Assembly: GCA_902780385.1 (NCBI GenBank)
Contig: CACZFF010000016.1
Span: 1 to 64,000, forward strand
From: an uncultured Lachnospiraceae bacterium
Lineage (GTDB): Bacteria; Bacillota; Clostridia; Lachnospirales; Lachnospiraceae
Length of the DNA stretch: 64,000 nt
Direction of reading: 5' to 3'
Each line of letters begins with the position of its first letter. The stretch's first letter is position 1. The position numbers were made by a program, and so were the translations under genes. Below, piece after piece: positions 43,601 through 50,955 of the stretch. The notes beneath the pieces were generated by a model. That model saw nothing but the letters and a program-made list of their open reading frames with translations. It had not been told where the DNA came from and searched no databases.

Positions 43601-45862
43601 GTCTGCAGCAGTAGCTGCTGTATCCTTCACTGCAAGAGTCACTTTGTCCAGAACAGAGTCGGATGTCTTATGATCTGTTTCCACCTTTTCCTGTCTCTGC
43701 GTAGAATCGGAAACTTCCGTTTTCACAGCATCGGATCTGTTCTCTTCATTTGCTGCACTTACTGCACTCTGTCTGGGGATCGTTCTCTGAGCGGGAACAG
43801 TCCTCTGCGTGAGCTTTTCCTCCTGTGCCTGATCCTGAGAGGCAAGGAAAGTTTCGAGTTCACCCGGCTTGAGCATACTTCCGCGCTCGCACCTGTTCCC
43901 GGTGATCCAGGTATCGCCGGTAGAGAAAGTGACCACACTGCGGCGGCAGTGGTTCTGGCAGCCATTGCAGACCAGTCCGTTGACCTGGGTAAAAGTAAAA
44001 TCATGCAGAGCTTCAAATCCGATGAAGGTGGTAGGCGCGCCGGACCTGCGGGCTTTCTCCATGGCTGTATGCGCGGCGCCGATTGCTCCCATAAGGCCCG
44101 GATAGGGCGCACGGACAACTTCCCTGCCTATATACTGTTCGATCGCGCAGAGTACCGCGTCATTGCAGAAAGTACCGCCCTGAACGACGATCCTGTCCCC
44201 CAGGGAATCCAGGCTGCTGATGCGGATGACCTTTGTAAAAACATTCTCAATGATGGAGCGGCAAAGTCCGGCCAGAATATCGTTGACCTCCCGGCCGTTT
44301 TTCTGCTCGGTGATAATACGGCTGTTCATAAAGACCGTGCAGCGGCTTCCCAGCACAGCGGGGTGCTCCGCGGCAAAGGCGCGCTCCGCGATCTCCGTCG
44401 TGGCAACGCCCATGTTTTTGGCAAAATTTTCCAGGAAGGAACCGCAGCCTGCGGAGCAGGCCTCGTTGACCACGATGTCCGTTATGATGCCGTCGTCGAT
44501 CCAGATCGCCTTCATGTCCTGGCCGCCGATATCCAGGATAAAAGTGGCATCCTCCAGATACTTGGCGCTGGACCGGGCGTGGGCAACCGTCTCAACAATG
44601 TGCGTATCGGCGCGGAAGGCCTTGGCTGCCAGCAGTTCGCCGTAGCCGGTCGTCGCCATACCTCTGACATGGAGCCTGATGCCCTCTGCCGCGAACTTTT
44701 CCTCCATCTCGATCAGGCCCTTTCTCAGGACCGAAATGGGATCACCGCCGTTGTTGGCATAGAAGGAATACAAAATCCTCTCTTTTTCATCGAGAAGGAC
44801 AAACTTGGTCGTTGTGGAACCGCAGTCGACACCGAGATAGCAGCCTGCATTTGTGCCCGTGTCAAGCTTGCGGAAAATATGCTTGTCTTCGTACAGGGGA
44901 TGACGCCTGAGGAAAGCCTGATAGTCCGCTTCCGTCGCAAAAAAGGGGCCGGATTTGGAAGTCTCCTCCTCAACATCCCTGCGCCCGATCAGGGCGCGGA
45001 TCCTGTAAATGCACTTGTCGAGATCGAAGTGATCGGATGCACCTGCAGGAGTGCCCGCATAAAGGGAAGCGCCGAGCGCAACCATGAGCTCAGGCTGCTC
45101 AGGGATCAGAATATCCTCATCCTTCAGCTCCAGCTTTTCCCGGAAGGCCTGGACCAGGGTCGGATGGAAGCAGAGAGGGCCGCCCTCGAAAATAATAGGC
45201 GGCGCCATGATCAGACCCTGGGCAAGACCGCCTATGGTCTGTTTGGAAATGGCATGCAGCGCCGACAGGGCGATATCTTCTTTGCTCACGCCCTGGTTCA
45301 GCAGAGGCTGGATATCTGTTTTTGCATAGACGCCGCAGCGGCCTGAAATGTCATAGAGCTGTGTGCCGCGCTCCGCCAGAGACTCATACTCCTCCGGCTT
45401 CACCTGCAGCAGAGCCGCGATCTCGTCGATGAAGGCCCCCGTGCCGCCGGCACAGCTTCCGTTCATGCGCATGTCCGAGACTTCCAGTCTTCCTGTCGTT
45501 TTGTTCCGGCGGAAAAAAATCACCTTTGCGTCCTGACCGCCCAGCTCAATGGCAGTCCTGGCAGACGGATAATATTTCATGACAGCAAGAGAATTCGCCA
45601 CGACCTCCTGCACAAAAGGTACGCCGGCTGCATCGGCCAGGGGCTTTGAGCCCGAACCTGTAAAAGCAATCTGCAGACTGCTGCCCGCAGGAATACGTTC
45701 CTTCCCGTGCTCCAGCAGGGTACAGACACTTCTTGCCAGCTCGGCGTGGTGCCTCGCGTATTCACTATAGACTATTTTTTCATCTGCTTTCCGTAAAACG
45801 ACAATCTTTGTGGTCGTAGAACCCACATCTATGCCGATCAGATATTCCTGATTCTGATTCAT
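40628..45862 (-). CDS. 2-hydroxyacyl-CoA dehydratase activase-like giant protein
   Basis: A 1744-residue protein. It has two BcrAD/BadFG ATPase domains (about residues 1-265, LIGIDVGSTTTKIVV and SCAGGTGAFIDE; and 340-600, LGVDCGSTTTKFVL and ACSAGCGSFLEN), a Cys cluster CNGCQNHCRRSV (about 640), a DUF2229-like domain (about 945-1180) and a C-terminal region with CCRLTHYG and Cys-rich segments related to the dehydratase component. Relatives usually have about 1400-1450 residues; the excess is a low-complexity insertion at about 734-897. By analogy it couples ATP hydrolysis to electron transfer through an Fe-S cluster. The substrate is unknown. Confidence 0.85.
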   Translation of the reverse strand: MNQNQEYLIGIDVGSTTTKIVVLRKADEKIVYSEYARHHAELARSVCTLLEHGKERIPAGSSLQIAFTGSGSKPLADAAGVPFVQEVVANSLAVMKYYPSARTAIELGGQDAKVIFFRRNKTTGRLEVSDMRMNGSCAGGTGAFIDEIAALLQVKPEEYESLAERGTQLYDISGRCGVYAKTDIQPLLNQGVSKEDIALSALHAISKQTIGGLAQGLIMAPPIIFEGGPLCFHPTLVQAFREKLELKDEDILIPEQPELMVALGASLYAGTPAGASDHFDLDKCIYRIRALIGRRDVEEETSKSGPFFATEADYQAFLRRHPLYEDKHIFRKLDTGTNAGCYLGVDCGSTTTKFVLLDEKERILYSFYANNGGDPISVLRKGLIEMEEKFAAEGIRLHVRGMATTGYGELLAAKAFRADTHIVETVAHARSSAKYLEDATFILDIGGQDMKAIWIDDGIITDIVVNEACSAGCGSFLENFAKNMGVATTEIAERAFAAEHPAVLGSRCTVFMNSRIITEQKNGREVNDILAGLCRSIIENVFTKVIRISSLDSLGDRIVVQGGTFCNDAVLCAIEQYIGREVVRAPYPGLMGAIGAAHTAMEKARRSGAPTTFIGFEALHDFTFTQVNGLVCNGCQNHCRRSVVTFSTGDTWITGNRCERGSMLKPGELETFLASQDQAQEEKLTQRTVPAQRTIPRQSAVSAANEENRSDAVKTEVSDSTQRQEKVETDHKTSDSVLDKVTLAVKDTAATAADRVTSAVKDTAATAADRVTSAVADTAATAAAIVATKVVDTAATAADTAASAADKVTATVKETAVSAADKVTATVKETAASAADKVTATVKETAVSAADKVTATVKETAASAADKVPAPIKDTAASAADRVTAVVKNTAAAASGVKKSVLEQDTKDAGKDTAVSAAGSAPKKKKRGTDLFKVRKTFLLRDYPFTRVDGRKDVTIGLPLVLAYWETLPFWKTFWSSLGFDVLVSPESTRPIYEKGLHAVTSDTECFPAKLVHGHIRWLEQNGADRIFFPSISTRKSENTESTSVSMCGIVKGFPLVIKNSDNPEERGDVKYDVPVFFWYTDTDRERQLSKFMKDTFGIPAKTVRKAIREGQSAQDTYREKLLEQGQKVLDGIRTAPAEEPGAVVLAARPYQNDDLVNHNIPGMFIEQGISVLTADSIPGLDKIDLSKSRLDVVNNYHARMLGSAIYAAQHPNLEYVQVVSFGCGHDAYLSDEIIRMMKEISGKTPLILKVDESDIRGPLSIRIRSFDSSVRMKRRKALQIQMISAAKQKENPDEVPVFPAQKQDISELKKGAPAPRPFRPGEVRDLTDPYPQKFQKEDIEDSVVFVPNTSHAFSRLMAAVFAAQKVHTVPLPIGRERAIELGKRYVHNDICFPAQVVIGEALQAIEDPKYAGKKKAVMMGKYIGCCRLTHYGALLRKALDDAGHTDVPIITNDDVDYHNLHPGFKLNLQAMIKISFALPMIDALEDLLRKMRPYETVEGIADKTFEKALDVLMDSIEHGGVGKMKKGFEKAIRLMKKVPYDRSNPRPTVLIVGEYLLNFHPGANHDIEAYLEKNGFEIIEAKMADVIQKTYFVRREQAKDYGVKKSIVERGYLDLVEQIFNTSHDFVASVAKQHPLFEPAAKLTDVAKASDPIIPRAYDSGEGILIPAEIIERAREGCRAFVILQPFGCIPNHVVGRGISRRLKEMFPDIQLLPLDYDPDVSFVNVENRLQMLVMNIRSAVAE
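43172..43663 (-). repeat. 45-bp in-frame repeats encoding an Ala/Thr/Val-rich insertion
   Basis: About ten units of 15 residues, such as KVTATVKETAVSAAD and RVTSAVKDTAATAAD, with one 7-residue partial unit. The alternation of hydrophobic and charged residues predicts amphipathic helix, like LEA-type proteins. The middle units are almost identical, indicating recent expansion. Confidence 0.85.
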
Positions 45863-45979
45863 AAGTGAATACCTTCCTGCCTGTCAGACACATTTCTATT
45901 CGCCAAAAACAGGAACCGCGGGCGGTCCCTGTCTGATAGTTTATCGATTACCAAAATGTAATGATATTGGGGTGATATT

Positions 45980-46128
45980 ATGATGTTGAGGTCAAAAGGT
46001 GGTTAAGGGAACACCGTCTCGTCAAGTTGCACAAACGCCTTGGGCACGCTCTCGCTCTACCCTCGCTGGCAGCTTGTGCAACTTGTCGAGACTCAGAGCC
46101 ATTGGATACCTTTTGACCTTTACATCAT
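45980..46128 (+). mobile_element. MITE-like palindromic element, copy 3 (149 bp)
   Basis: It has the same terminal repeats as copy 1, but the core is about 35 bases shorter. The inner arms read TCGTCAAGTTGCACAAAC and GCTTGTGCAACTTGTCGA: relative to copy 1 a C-to-T change in one arm is matched by G-to-A in the other, keeping the pairing. It is flanked by the direct repeat ATT (45977-45979, 46129-46131), again 3 bp. Confidence 0.75.
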
Positions 46129-46225
46129 ATTATTATGACTGATTTGAAACAGATAGTCAAAAAAATTCTCAGCTTTTTGCGACAGACGCCCTTGGTTAGT
46201 ATCACAGTCCCTTCGGGGGCGCAGC

Positions 46226-46289
46226 AAAGCTTCGCATTGCTAAAGCTTCGCATTGCTGAAGCTTCGCATTGCCAAAGCTTCGCAATGCT
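46226..46289 (-). repeat. 16-bp x 4 tandem repeat downstream of the zinc-ribbon gene
   Basis: AAAGCTTCGCATTGCT and close variants at 46226, 46242, 46258 and 46274, about 30 bases beyond the stop codon of the gene ending at 46318. Confidence 0.8.
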
Positions 46290-46317
46290 TTGAGGCCGCG
46301 CGCGGAGTCCCCGCATT

Positions 46318-47376
46318 TCAGGAGGACCCGGGCAGCGTGGAAACACTTTCTATATTCAGCGGTCTCTCGTACAGAAAAGCTGTTCCGCAGTAAGAGCAGC
46401 GTTTTGCCTGCAGATCGATACTTGCCCCGCAGAAGGGGCATTTTACCAGGTTCAGGCCCGCTTTCTGATGAAGTCCTGCGTGGCCGCTCTTTCTGAGCCG
46501 GATGCGCTTTACGGTCTCATCCGACCAGACCTTGTCCTTTTCTCCGCTGACAAGCCTGATCGATACATCTGTCGTGACATAGACTTTTCCATCCTGAGCA
46601 GTCAGATTCTGGCCCCTGTAATCCAGCACATCAAAATCAATTATATTCCTGGTCTCATCAGTATCCGAACCGAAATAATAGTCGCGCAGGCCCAGGTTGA
46701 GATTGTTGACGAACATGCCCATGCTCAGACCGTTTGCCTGAAGATCTCTCAGAAAACGTTCCATCACAATGTCCTGCTCGTGTTTCTTTTTCACCTCTTT
46801 CGAAGTCAGGGAAGCCCGATACTTCATCCCGCTGTAAATCAGATAGATGACTCCTCCTGCTATCCCGCCGATCAGAGCCCCCTTGCCGTAGTCGAACACT
46901 GTGGAAGTGCGTCCTGTAGTGACCGTTATGATCATTCCTGCCACTATACAGACCGCCATGATCAGCACCAGAGGGAGAAGAAGGCCCTTGCGCTCCTGCA
47001 CCACATAGTCACTGTGATCCCGGCCGCCCGGCAGTTCCTTCTGATAATCCATGTTATAAAAAGCTCCGCAGTATGGACAGCCGTCCGAAAACAGGGCATC
47101 TTCACCTATGCCGCCGCAGTTGGGGCACTGGACGCGGCCGTCCTCAGTTGCCGGAAAGATAAAGGAATAGAGCATGCCGGGATTGAACTCCGTCTCCTGG
47201 TGCATCAGTTTCCCATGCATGTAATATTTTTTCGCCAGGATCACACCGGAGTTGACATCATCTGTTTTGGTGTGATCACTTCTGCGGATCCTGACTGCCC
47301 CTCTGTCATAATAATCAGTTTCAATCAATGCGTCCTTCTTGTGAAGCCGCTGTTCATGGACCTTATCGCTGATCAT
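46318..47376 (-). CDS. Membrane protein with two zinc ribbons, Tim44-like domain (radical SAM operon)
   Basis: A 352-residue protein. A first zinc ribbon CPNCGGIGEDALFSDGCPYCG (Cys pairs at its ends, about residue 83) precedes two hydrophobic segments (LLLPLVLIMAVCIVAGMIIT and GALIGGIAGGVIYLIYSG). A cytoplasmic region about 205-320 (ERFLRDLQANGLSMGMF ... VYVTTDVSIRLVSG) resembles a Tim44-like fold. A second ribbon CPFCGASIDLQAKRCSYCG is near the C-terminus. It is the last gene of the radical SAM operon, 21 bases after the polyasparagine gene. It could tether or export the product (inference). Confidence 0.65.
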   Translation of the reverse strand: MISDKVHEQRLHKKDALIETDYYDRGAVRIRRSDHTKTDDVNSGVILAKKYYMHGKLMHQETEFNPGMLYSFIFPATEDGRVQCPNCGGIGEDALFSDGCPYCGAFYNMDYQKELPGGRDHSDYVVQERKGLLLPLVLIMAVCIVAGMIITVTTGRTSTVFDYGKGALIGGIAGGVIYLIYSGMKYRASLTSKEVKKKHEQDIVMERFLRDLQANGLSMGMFVNNLNLGLRDYYFGSDTDETRNIIDFDVLDYRGQNLTAQDGKVYVTTDVSIRLVSGEKDKVWSDETVKRIRLRKSGHAGLHQKAGLNLVKCPFCGASIDLQAKRCSYCGTAFLYERPLNIESVSTLPGSS

Positions 47377-47397
47377 TTACGCATGCGCCCCCTGCCG

Positions 47398-47760
47398 TCA
47401 GTTATTATTATTATTGTTGTTATTATTGTTATTACTGCCGGATCCGCCGGAGGAGGAGGATGCCGCCCTCTGGGCTGCCAGATAAGCTGCTGTGTATCGA
47501 ATGGACATTCCTGTTGCCGTAACTGCCACAGCCTCCATAATATCGGGGACATGACTGTTTGTTTTGATCTCCTCTACCGTTCCGTTTGTCAGCTGATTGA
47601 GAATTGTTCCGTCAGGTTTTCCGACCACACTAAGACTTTTCTTCGTACGCATTGACTCGTACAGGGATTCCAGCTGATCATCAGTCAGGTCAAAATATTG
47701 GCGGAATTGATCGATGCCGATCCAGACAAACATTTCATTATAGGTGGACGGATATACCAT
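47398..47760 (-). CDS. Small protein with polyasparagine tail, candidate radical SAM substrate
   Basis: A 120-residue protein unlike any I know. Residues 1-94 look folded (TYNEMFVWIGIDQFRQYFDL, then VGKPDGTILNQLTNGTVEE, then a hydrophobic helix MEAVAVTATGMSIRYTAAYLA). The tail is SSSSGGSGS (101-109) and eleven Asn (110-120) to the very end. The Asn codons are mixed (7 AAT, 4 AAC). The ATG directly follows the stop of the radical SAM gene, with GGAGG in that gene's last codons. The position and tail make it the obvious candidate precursor or target of the enzyme; this is inference. Confidence 0.7.
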   Translation of the reverse strand: MVYPSTYNEMFVWIGIDQFRQYFDLTDDQLESLYESMRTKKSLSVVGKPDGTILNQLTNGTVEEIKTNSHVPDIMEAVAVTATGMSIRYTAAYLAAQRAASSSSGGSGSNNNNNNNNNNN

Positions 47761-49494
47761 TTATTTTTCCTCCATTGTCACATAGTAGAATTCGAGATTC
47801 TGAAAGGGCAGATCGACTGCCTGTATATGGTAAAACGCATTGTTTTTCTGCTTGGAATAATGATAATCCCGAAGCGCCGCAGTGGTAAAGAATATATTGT
47901 TTGCCTGCACAGCTGAAAGATATCTGCCGTATCGCCCCAAAAAATGTGTAAGGTCGACCCGCATGTAGCCTTTCCGGTCCGAACTGTCTGCCTCAGCCAC
48001 CTGCTTATAGATCATTTCATTGGCGATATGCCTCTGCTTGGTCCGACCTTCATCCCCATAGACAATAGTATCTCCTGTCAAAAGCTGTATATATAAAGCA
48101 TTGTTCTCAGGATAGGAGCTCAAAACCTCAAAAATCCCTTCCCGGACATAAAGGATCACTCTGCTCTGCGGGGTAATAAAGGTAAAGACACGATTCTGTT
48201 TAATGATCTGGGATTCGAGAGAAAAATCATTTCCGTCAATGTTCAGTATAAACAGATCGGGATCGTAGATATAATGCAGGTTGGTATCCTGACGGATCAG
48301 GCTCCTCAGATCGGTGATCTGCCCGGGAAGCTTTGCCAGCGCATACTCTCCTATCAGATCGGGATGCATTTGGCAGACATAATCCAGTGCATCAGGTCTG
48401 GGGTAAGCATGTCCCGGAATATTCCAGAGTTCATACAGTTCTTTCTGCAGAAGGCAGGTGTAGCTCCGCGCGCGTTTCTGCTGCCGCTTCACGAAGGGAC
48501 ATCCTGTCCTGCACAGATACAGATATTGGCAGTTTCCGCAGGCTTCATCAAAGCCGCAGGATGCATGAACCTCCCGGATCTTCTGCGCCCCGGTCTCCAT
48601 GATGCTGCGCATACTGTCCTGGTAGATATTCCCGTAATAGAAATCGGGATTCTTCTGTCCCCGGACACAGGAATAGATATCTCCGTTCCTCTCCAGAAGA
48701 TAGAATTTCTCCCCGCAGTTGACACAGTTGGTACAGTAGTCCGGCCCGAACTCTCTAAACCAGGCGCCCTTCAGCCCTTCCTCCAGTTCAGTCCCCTCAA
48801 ATGCATCCCGGATCCCGCGGAAAAACTGCAGCTGCTCCTCTTCTGTGAGAGCATGCAGAAGGCTGCTGCTGTTTTCAAAGCCGATCATGAAGTTGAAATC
48901 CAGCATATCCAGACAGGTATTGCGATGCAGATACCAGATATCTTCAATCACCTCATCGATCCGCTCGAGATGCTCCCGGAAGATCGTTGCGGAAACTTTT
49001 TTATGGCTGGGCAGATCAGCCAGAAGAGCCACATTGGAGAGGATCTGATCCAGCGTGTCCTTACCGTCCTTTCCGACCCTGTATTGTCTGTGCAGGGACA
49101 AAGGCAGATCAATGCTGCCGCTCACCGAGACCCCGTATTCACGGACAGCGTCCATATGCCGGTCCAGGGCCAGGAGATTTGTCTTTATGTGAGGCTGACC
49201 GACCCGAAAGCCTGCGCCGGTCAAAAGGCCTCTGTTTTTCTCATAATATTCTGAAATATATGCAATTATGTCCCTAAAGTCCCCGGCATCCAGACAGGTC
49301 ACTTCGCCGCCGTGCAGAGAAATATTAAAAGGAATAATGTCCTCCTGCCTGCACTTGTCCACTGCATAGACGAGAGTTTCCAGGGCAGAGTGTCCGGTCC
49401 GCAGATCTTTTGTCTCATCCTCCAGATAGCAGTAGCTGCAGGCCATATTGCATGCCATGGTAGGAACATAAAGCAAATGTATATAAGTATTCAT
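47761..49494 (-). CDS. Radical SAM/SPASM peptide- or protein-modifying enzyme
   Basis: A 577-residue enzyme. The radical SAM cluster Cys are 15, 19 and 22 (VPTMACNMACSYCYLED); ISLHGGEVTCL is the GGE motif. The Cys-rich SPASM region (CTNCVNCGEKF, GDIYSCVRGQ, CGNCQYLYLCRTGCPF) would hold auxiliary clusters. About 190 residues follow SPASM, an unusual extension of mixed beta character that could recognise the substrate. Such enzymes usually modify ribosomal peptides or activate sulfatases; no sulfatase is here. It is 12 bases after an LRR membrane protein gene and abuts the polyasparagine gene. Confidence 0.85.
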   Translation of the reverse strand: MNTYIHLLYVPTMACNMACSYCYLEDETKDLRTGHSALETLVYAVDKCRQEDIIPFNISLHGGEVTCLDAGDFRDIIAYISEYYEKNRGLLTGAGFRVGQPHIKTNLLALDRHMDAVREYGVSVSGSIDLPLSLHRQYRVGKDGKDTLDQILSNVALLADLPSHKKVSATIFREHLERIDEVIEDIWYLHRNTCLDMLDFNFMIGFENSSSLLHALTEEEQLQFFRGIRDAFEGTELEEGLKGAWFREFGPDYCTNCVNCGEKFYLLERNGDIYSCVRGQKNPDFYYGNIYQDSMRSIMETGAQKIREVHASCGFDEACGNCQYLYLCRTGCPFVKRQQKRARSYTCLLQKELYELWNIPGHAYPRPDALDYVCQMHPDLIGEYALAKLPGQITDLRSLIRQDTNLHYIYDPDLFILNIDGNDFSLESQIIKQNRVFTFITPQSRVILYVREGIFEVLSSYPENNALYIQLLTGDTIVYGDEGRTKQRHIANEMIYKQVAEADSSDRKGYMRVDLTHFLGRYGRYLSAVQANNIFFTTAALRDYHYSKQKNNAFYHIQAVDLPFQNLEFYYVTMEEK

Positions 49495-49506
49495 GCTTTA
49501 TCCCTA

Positions 49507-50430
49507 TCAATAAAAGACCACTTTTGTAGGGCTTTCCTTGAAGGCCTTTTCGTTTATCTGAGTACCTAAGCGTATTCTGACTGTTCTCAAGCAGTAACAC
49601 CGGCGGAAAGCAGAGCTTCCGATGGAATTGACTGTACTGGGAATCGTCACTTGCTGCAGACTTTCACAGTCACAGAAAGCATGTCCGCCGATTCTGTAGA
49701 CGCCCTCAGGGATATCGATCTCCTCAAGGTTCCTGCATCTCTCAAACGTGGAGCCGCGGATCTCTGTGATCCCGGTAGGAAGGGTGATATGCTTAAGGCT
49801 GTTCATATCCATGAACACATTTCCGCGGATCGCGGTAACCGCCTGCCCCTTATATGTTTCGGGTATGACAACCGTATCATCCGGAATAAGTGCCATGGTA
49901 TAATAGCGGAGCGCATATCCCTGATCTGATGCCTTTTCAAAAATCATGTGCGGCCGCATAAACAGCAGACAGGAAACCACTGCGACCGCCAGCAGGGGCG
50001 ACACCGCAAACAGGAGATTTCTCAGTCCTTTTTTCGCTCCGCTCACCTGACTGATCAGAATATTATCCAGGTTATCGTCCGGCCGCTTAATGACCTCACG
50101 GACCAGATACCTCTGCAGATTCTGTCTGTGGAAAAAGATCAGATAGAACAGGATCTCTCCAGCAATTAAAATGAATATATAGAAATTATGATAGAGGGCG
50201 AAAAATACGATCTCAAGGAAAGCAGCTGCCGCAAGTACAAAAGATGCAGCCAGTTTTCTTTTTGATATTTCACTGGTTTCATAACCCTGCAAATGATTCT
50301 TTGAGAGAAAGACCTCTACATACCGGGTGAGCAGCTTTAACCCTGTCGCATCAGCTCGTATATTTTCAAATATTTCCTGCTTCTCCTCCTCATCCAAAGG
50401 GGCTGCAAGTACTGGTTCATTCATATTCAT
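49507..50430 (-). CDS. Membrane protein with BspA-like leucine-rich repeats (radical SAM operon)
   Basis: A 307-residue protein, first gene of the operon. An acidic cytoplasmic start (LDEEEKQEIFENIRADA) is followed by two close hydrophobic segments (about 63-100) and a third at about 143-162. The C-terminal domain has three to four LRR_5/BspA repeats of 23 residues (SLKHITLPTGITEIRGSTF, NLEEIDIPEGVYRIGGHAF, SLQQVTIPSTVNSIGSSAF). The LRR part is probably extracytoplasmic. It could bind or display the operon product (inference). Confidence 0.75.
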   Translation of the reverse strand: MNMNEPVLAAPLDEEEKQEIFENIRADATGLKLLTRYVEVFLSKNHLQGYETSEISKRKLAASFVLAAAAFLEIVFFALYHNFYIFILIAGEILFYLIFFHRQNLQRYLVREVIKRPDDNLDNILISQVSGAKKGLRNLLFAVSPLLAVAVVSCLLFMRPHMIFEKASDQGYALRYYTMALIPDDTVVIPETYKGQAVTAIRGNVFMDMNSLKHITLPTGITEIRGSTFERCRNLEEIDIPEGVYRIGGHAFCDCESLQQVTIPSTVNSIGSSAFRRCYCLRTVRIRLGTQINEKAFKESPTKVVFY

Positions 50431-50595
50431 TGTCCTCCGACCACTTTATATAATCTATAAAAATCCAAATATCCAGGGTAAAGCATTGATTATATGCCGC
50501 ACCTGTTTCATCAATAACGACATTGTATCATAAAAATCAAAAAATATACAATTTCCAGCTCTGCATGCTCTACATGCTCTGCAAATTGCCACAAT

Positions 50596-50806
50596 CTGCA
50601 TGTTCTGCAAACCGTCCACACTCTGCATGCTCTGCAAACCGGCCATACCCTGCATGTTCTGCAAACCGGCCATCCCCTGCATGTTCTGCAAACCGTCCAC
50701 ACTCTGCATGCTCTGCAAACCGGCCACACCCTGCATGCTCTGCAAACCGGCCACACCCTGCATGCTCTGCAAACCAGCCACACCCTGTATGCTCTCCAAA
50801 CTCGGG
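50596..50806. repeat. 27-bp x 7 tandem repeat array
   Basis: CTGCATGCTCTGCAAACCGG followed by CCACACC, seven full units from 50596 to 50784 with a partial eighth and a degenerate flank before. Units differ at a few positions (GCT/GTT; GGCC/GTCC/AGCC). Both strands are open; the minus strand would read nine-residue units such as MQGVAGLQS. No ribosome site is evident. Confidence 0.85.
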
Positions 50807-50890
50807 AGCTGAAGAAGGCTTACCGGGCAGCTGATCAGCTGAAATGACCTTCTCAGCTAATGCAAAGGTTTCACATTACATACTCTTTCT

Positions 50891-50920
50891 TTGGGCAGAA
50901 ACGGAAATCTGTGGTATAAT
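50891..50920 (+). promoter_or_regulatory. Promoter of trpB
   Basis: TTGGGC (50891-50896), an 18-base spacer, perfect TATAAT (50915-50920), 35 bases before the start codon. Confidence 0.6.
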
Positions 50921-50955
50921 TCTCAAAAAATATCCATTCAGAAAGGCAATACAAC

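Larger units (their letters stand above)
45863..46317. other. Intergenic region with MITE-like element and 16-bp repeats
   Basis: 455 bases between the activase-like gene and the radical SAM operon. Listed separately are the element at 45980-46128 and the repeat array at 46226-46289. GGAACCGCGGGCGGTCCC near 45910 is a small inverted repeat. No gene is supported. Confidence 0.5.
50431..50955. other. Divergent intergenic region between the radical SAM operon and trpB
   Basis: 525 bases. It contains the 27-bp repeat array (50596-50806), the trpB promoter (50891-50920), and on the minus strand a possible promoter TTTACC-17-TATAGA near 50460-50490 for the radical SAM operon. Short ORFs over the repeat array are open only because the unit is a multiple of three. 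Confidence 0.5.

Noticed and set aside
50455..50834. Small repeat proteins on either strand over the 27-bp array
   Set aside because: Several frames are open only because the unit is a multiple of three; no start site is convincing.
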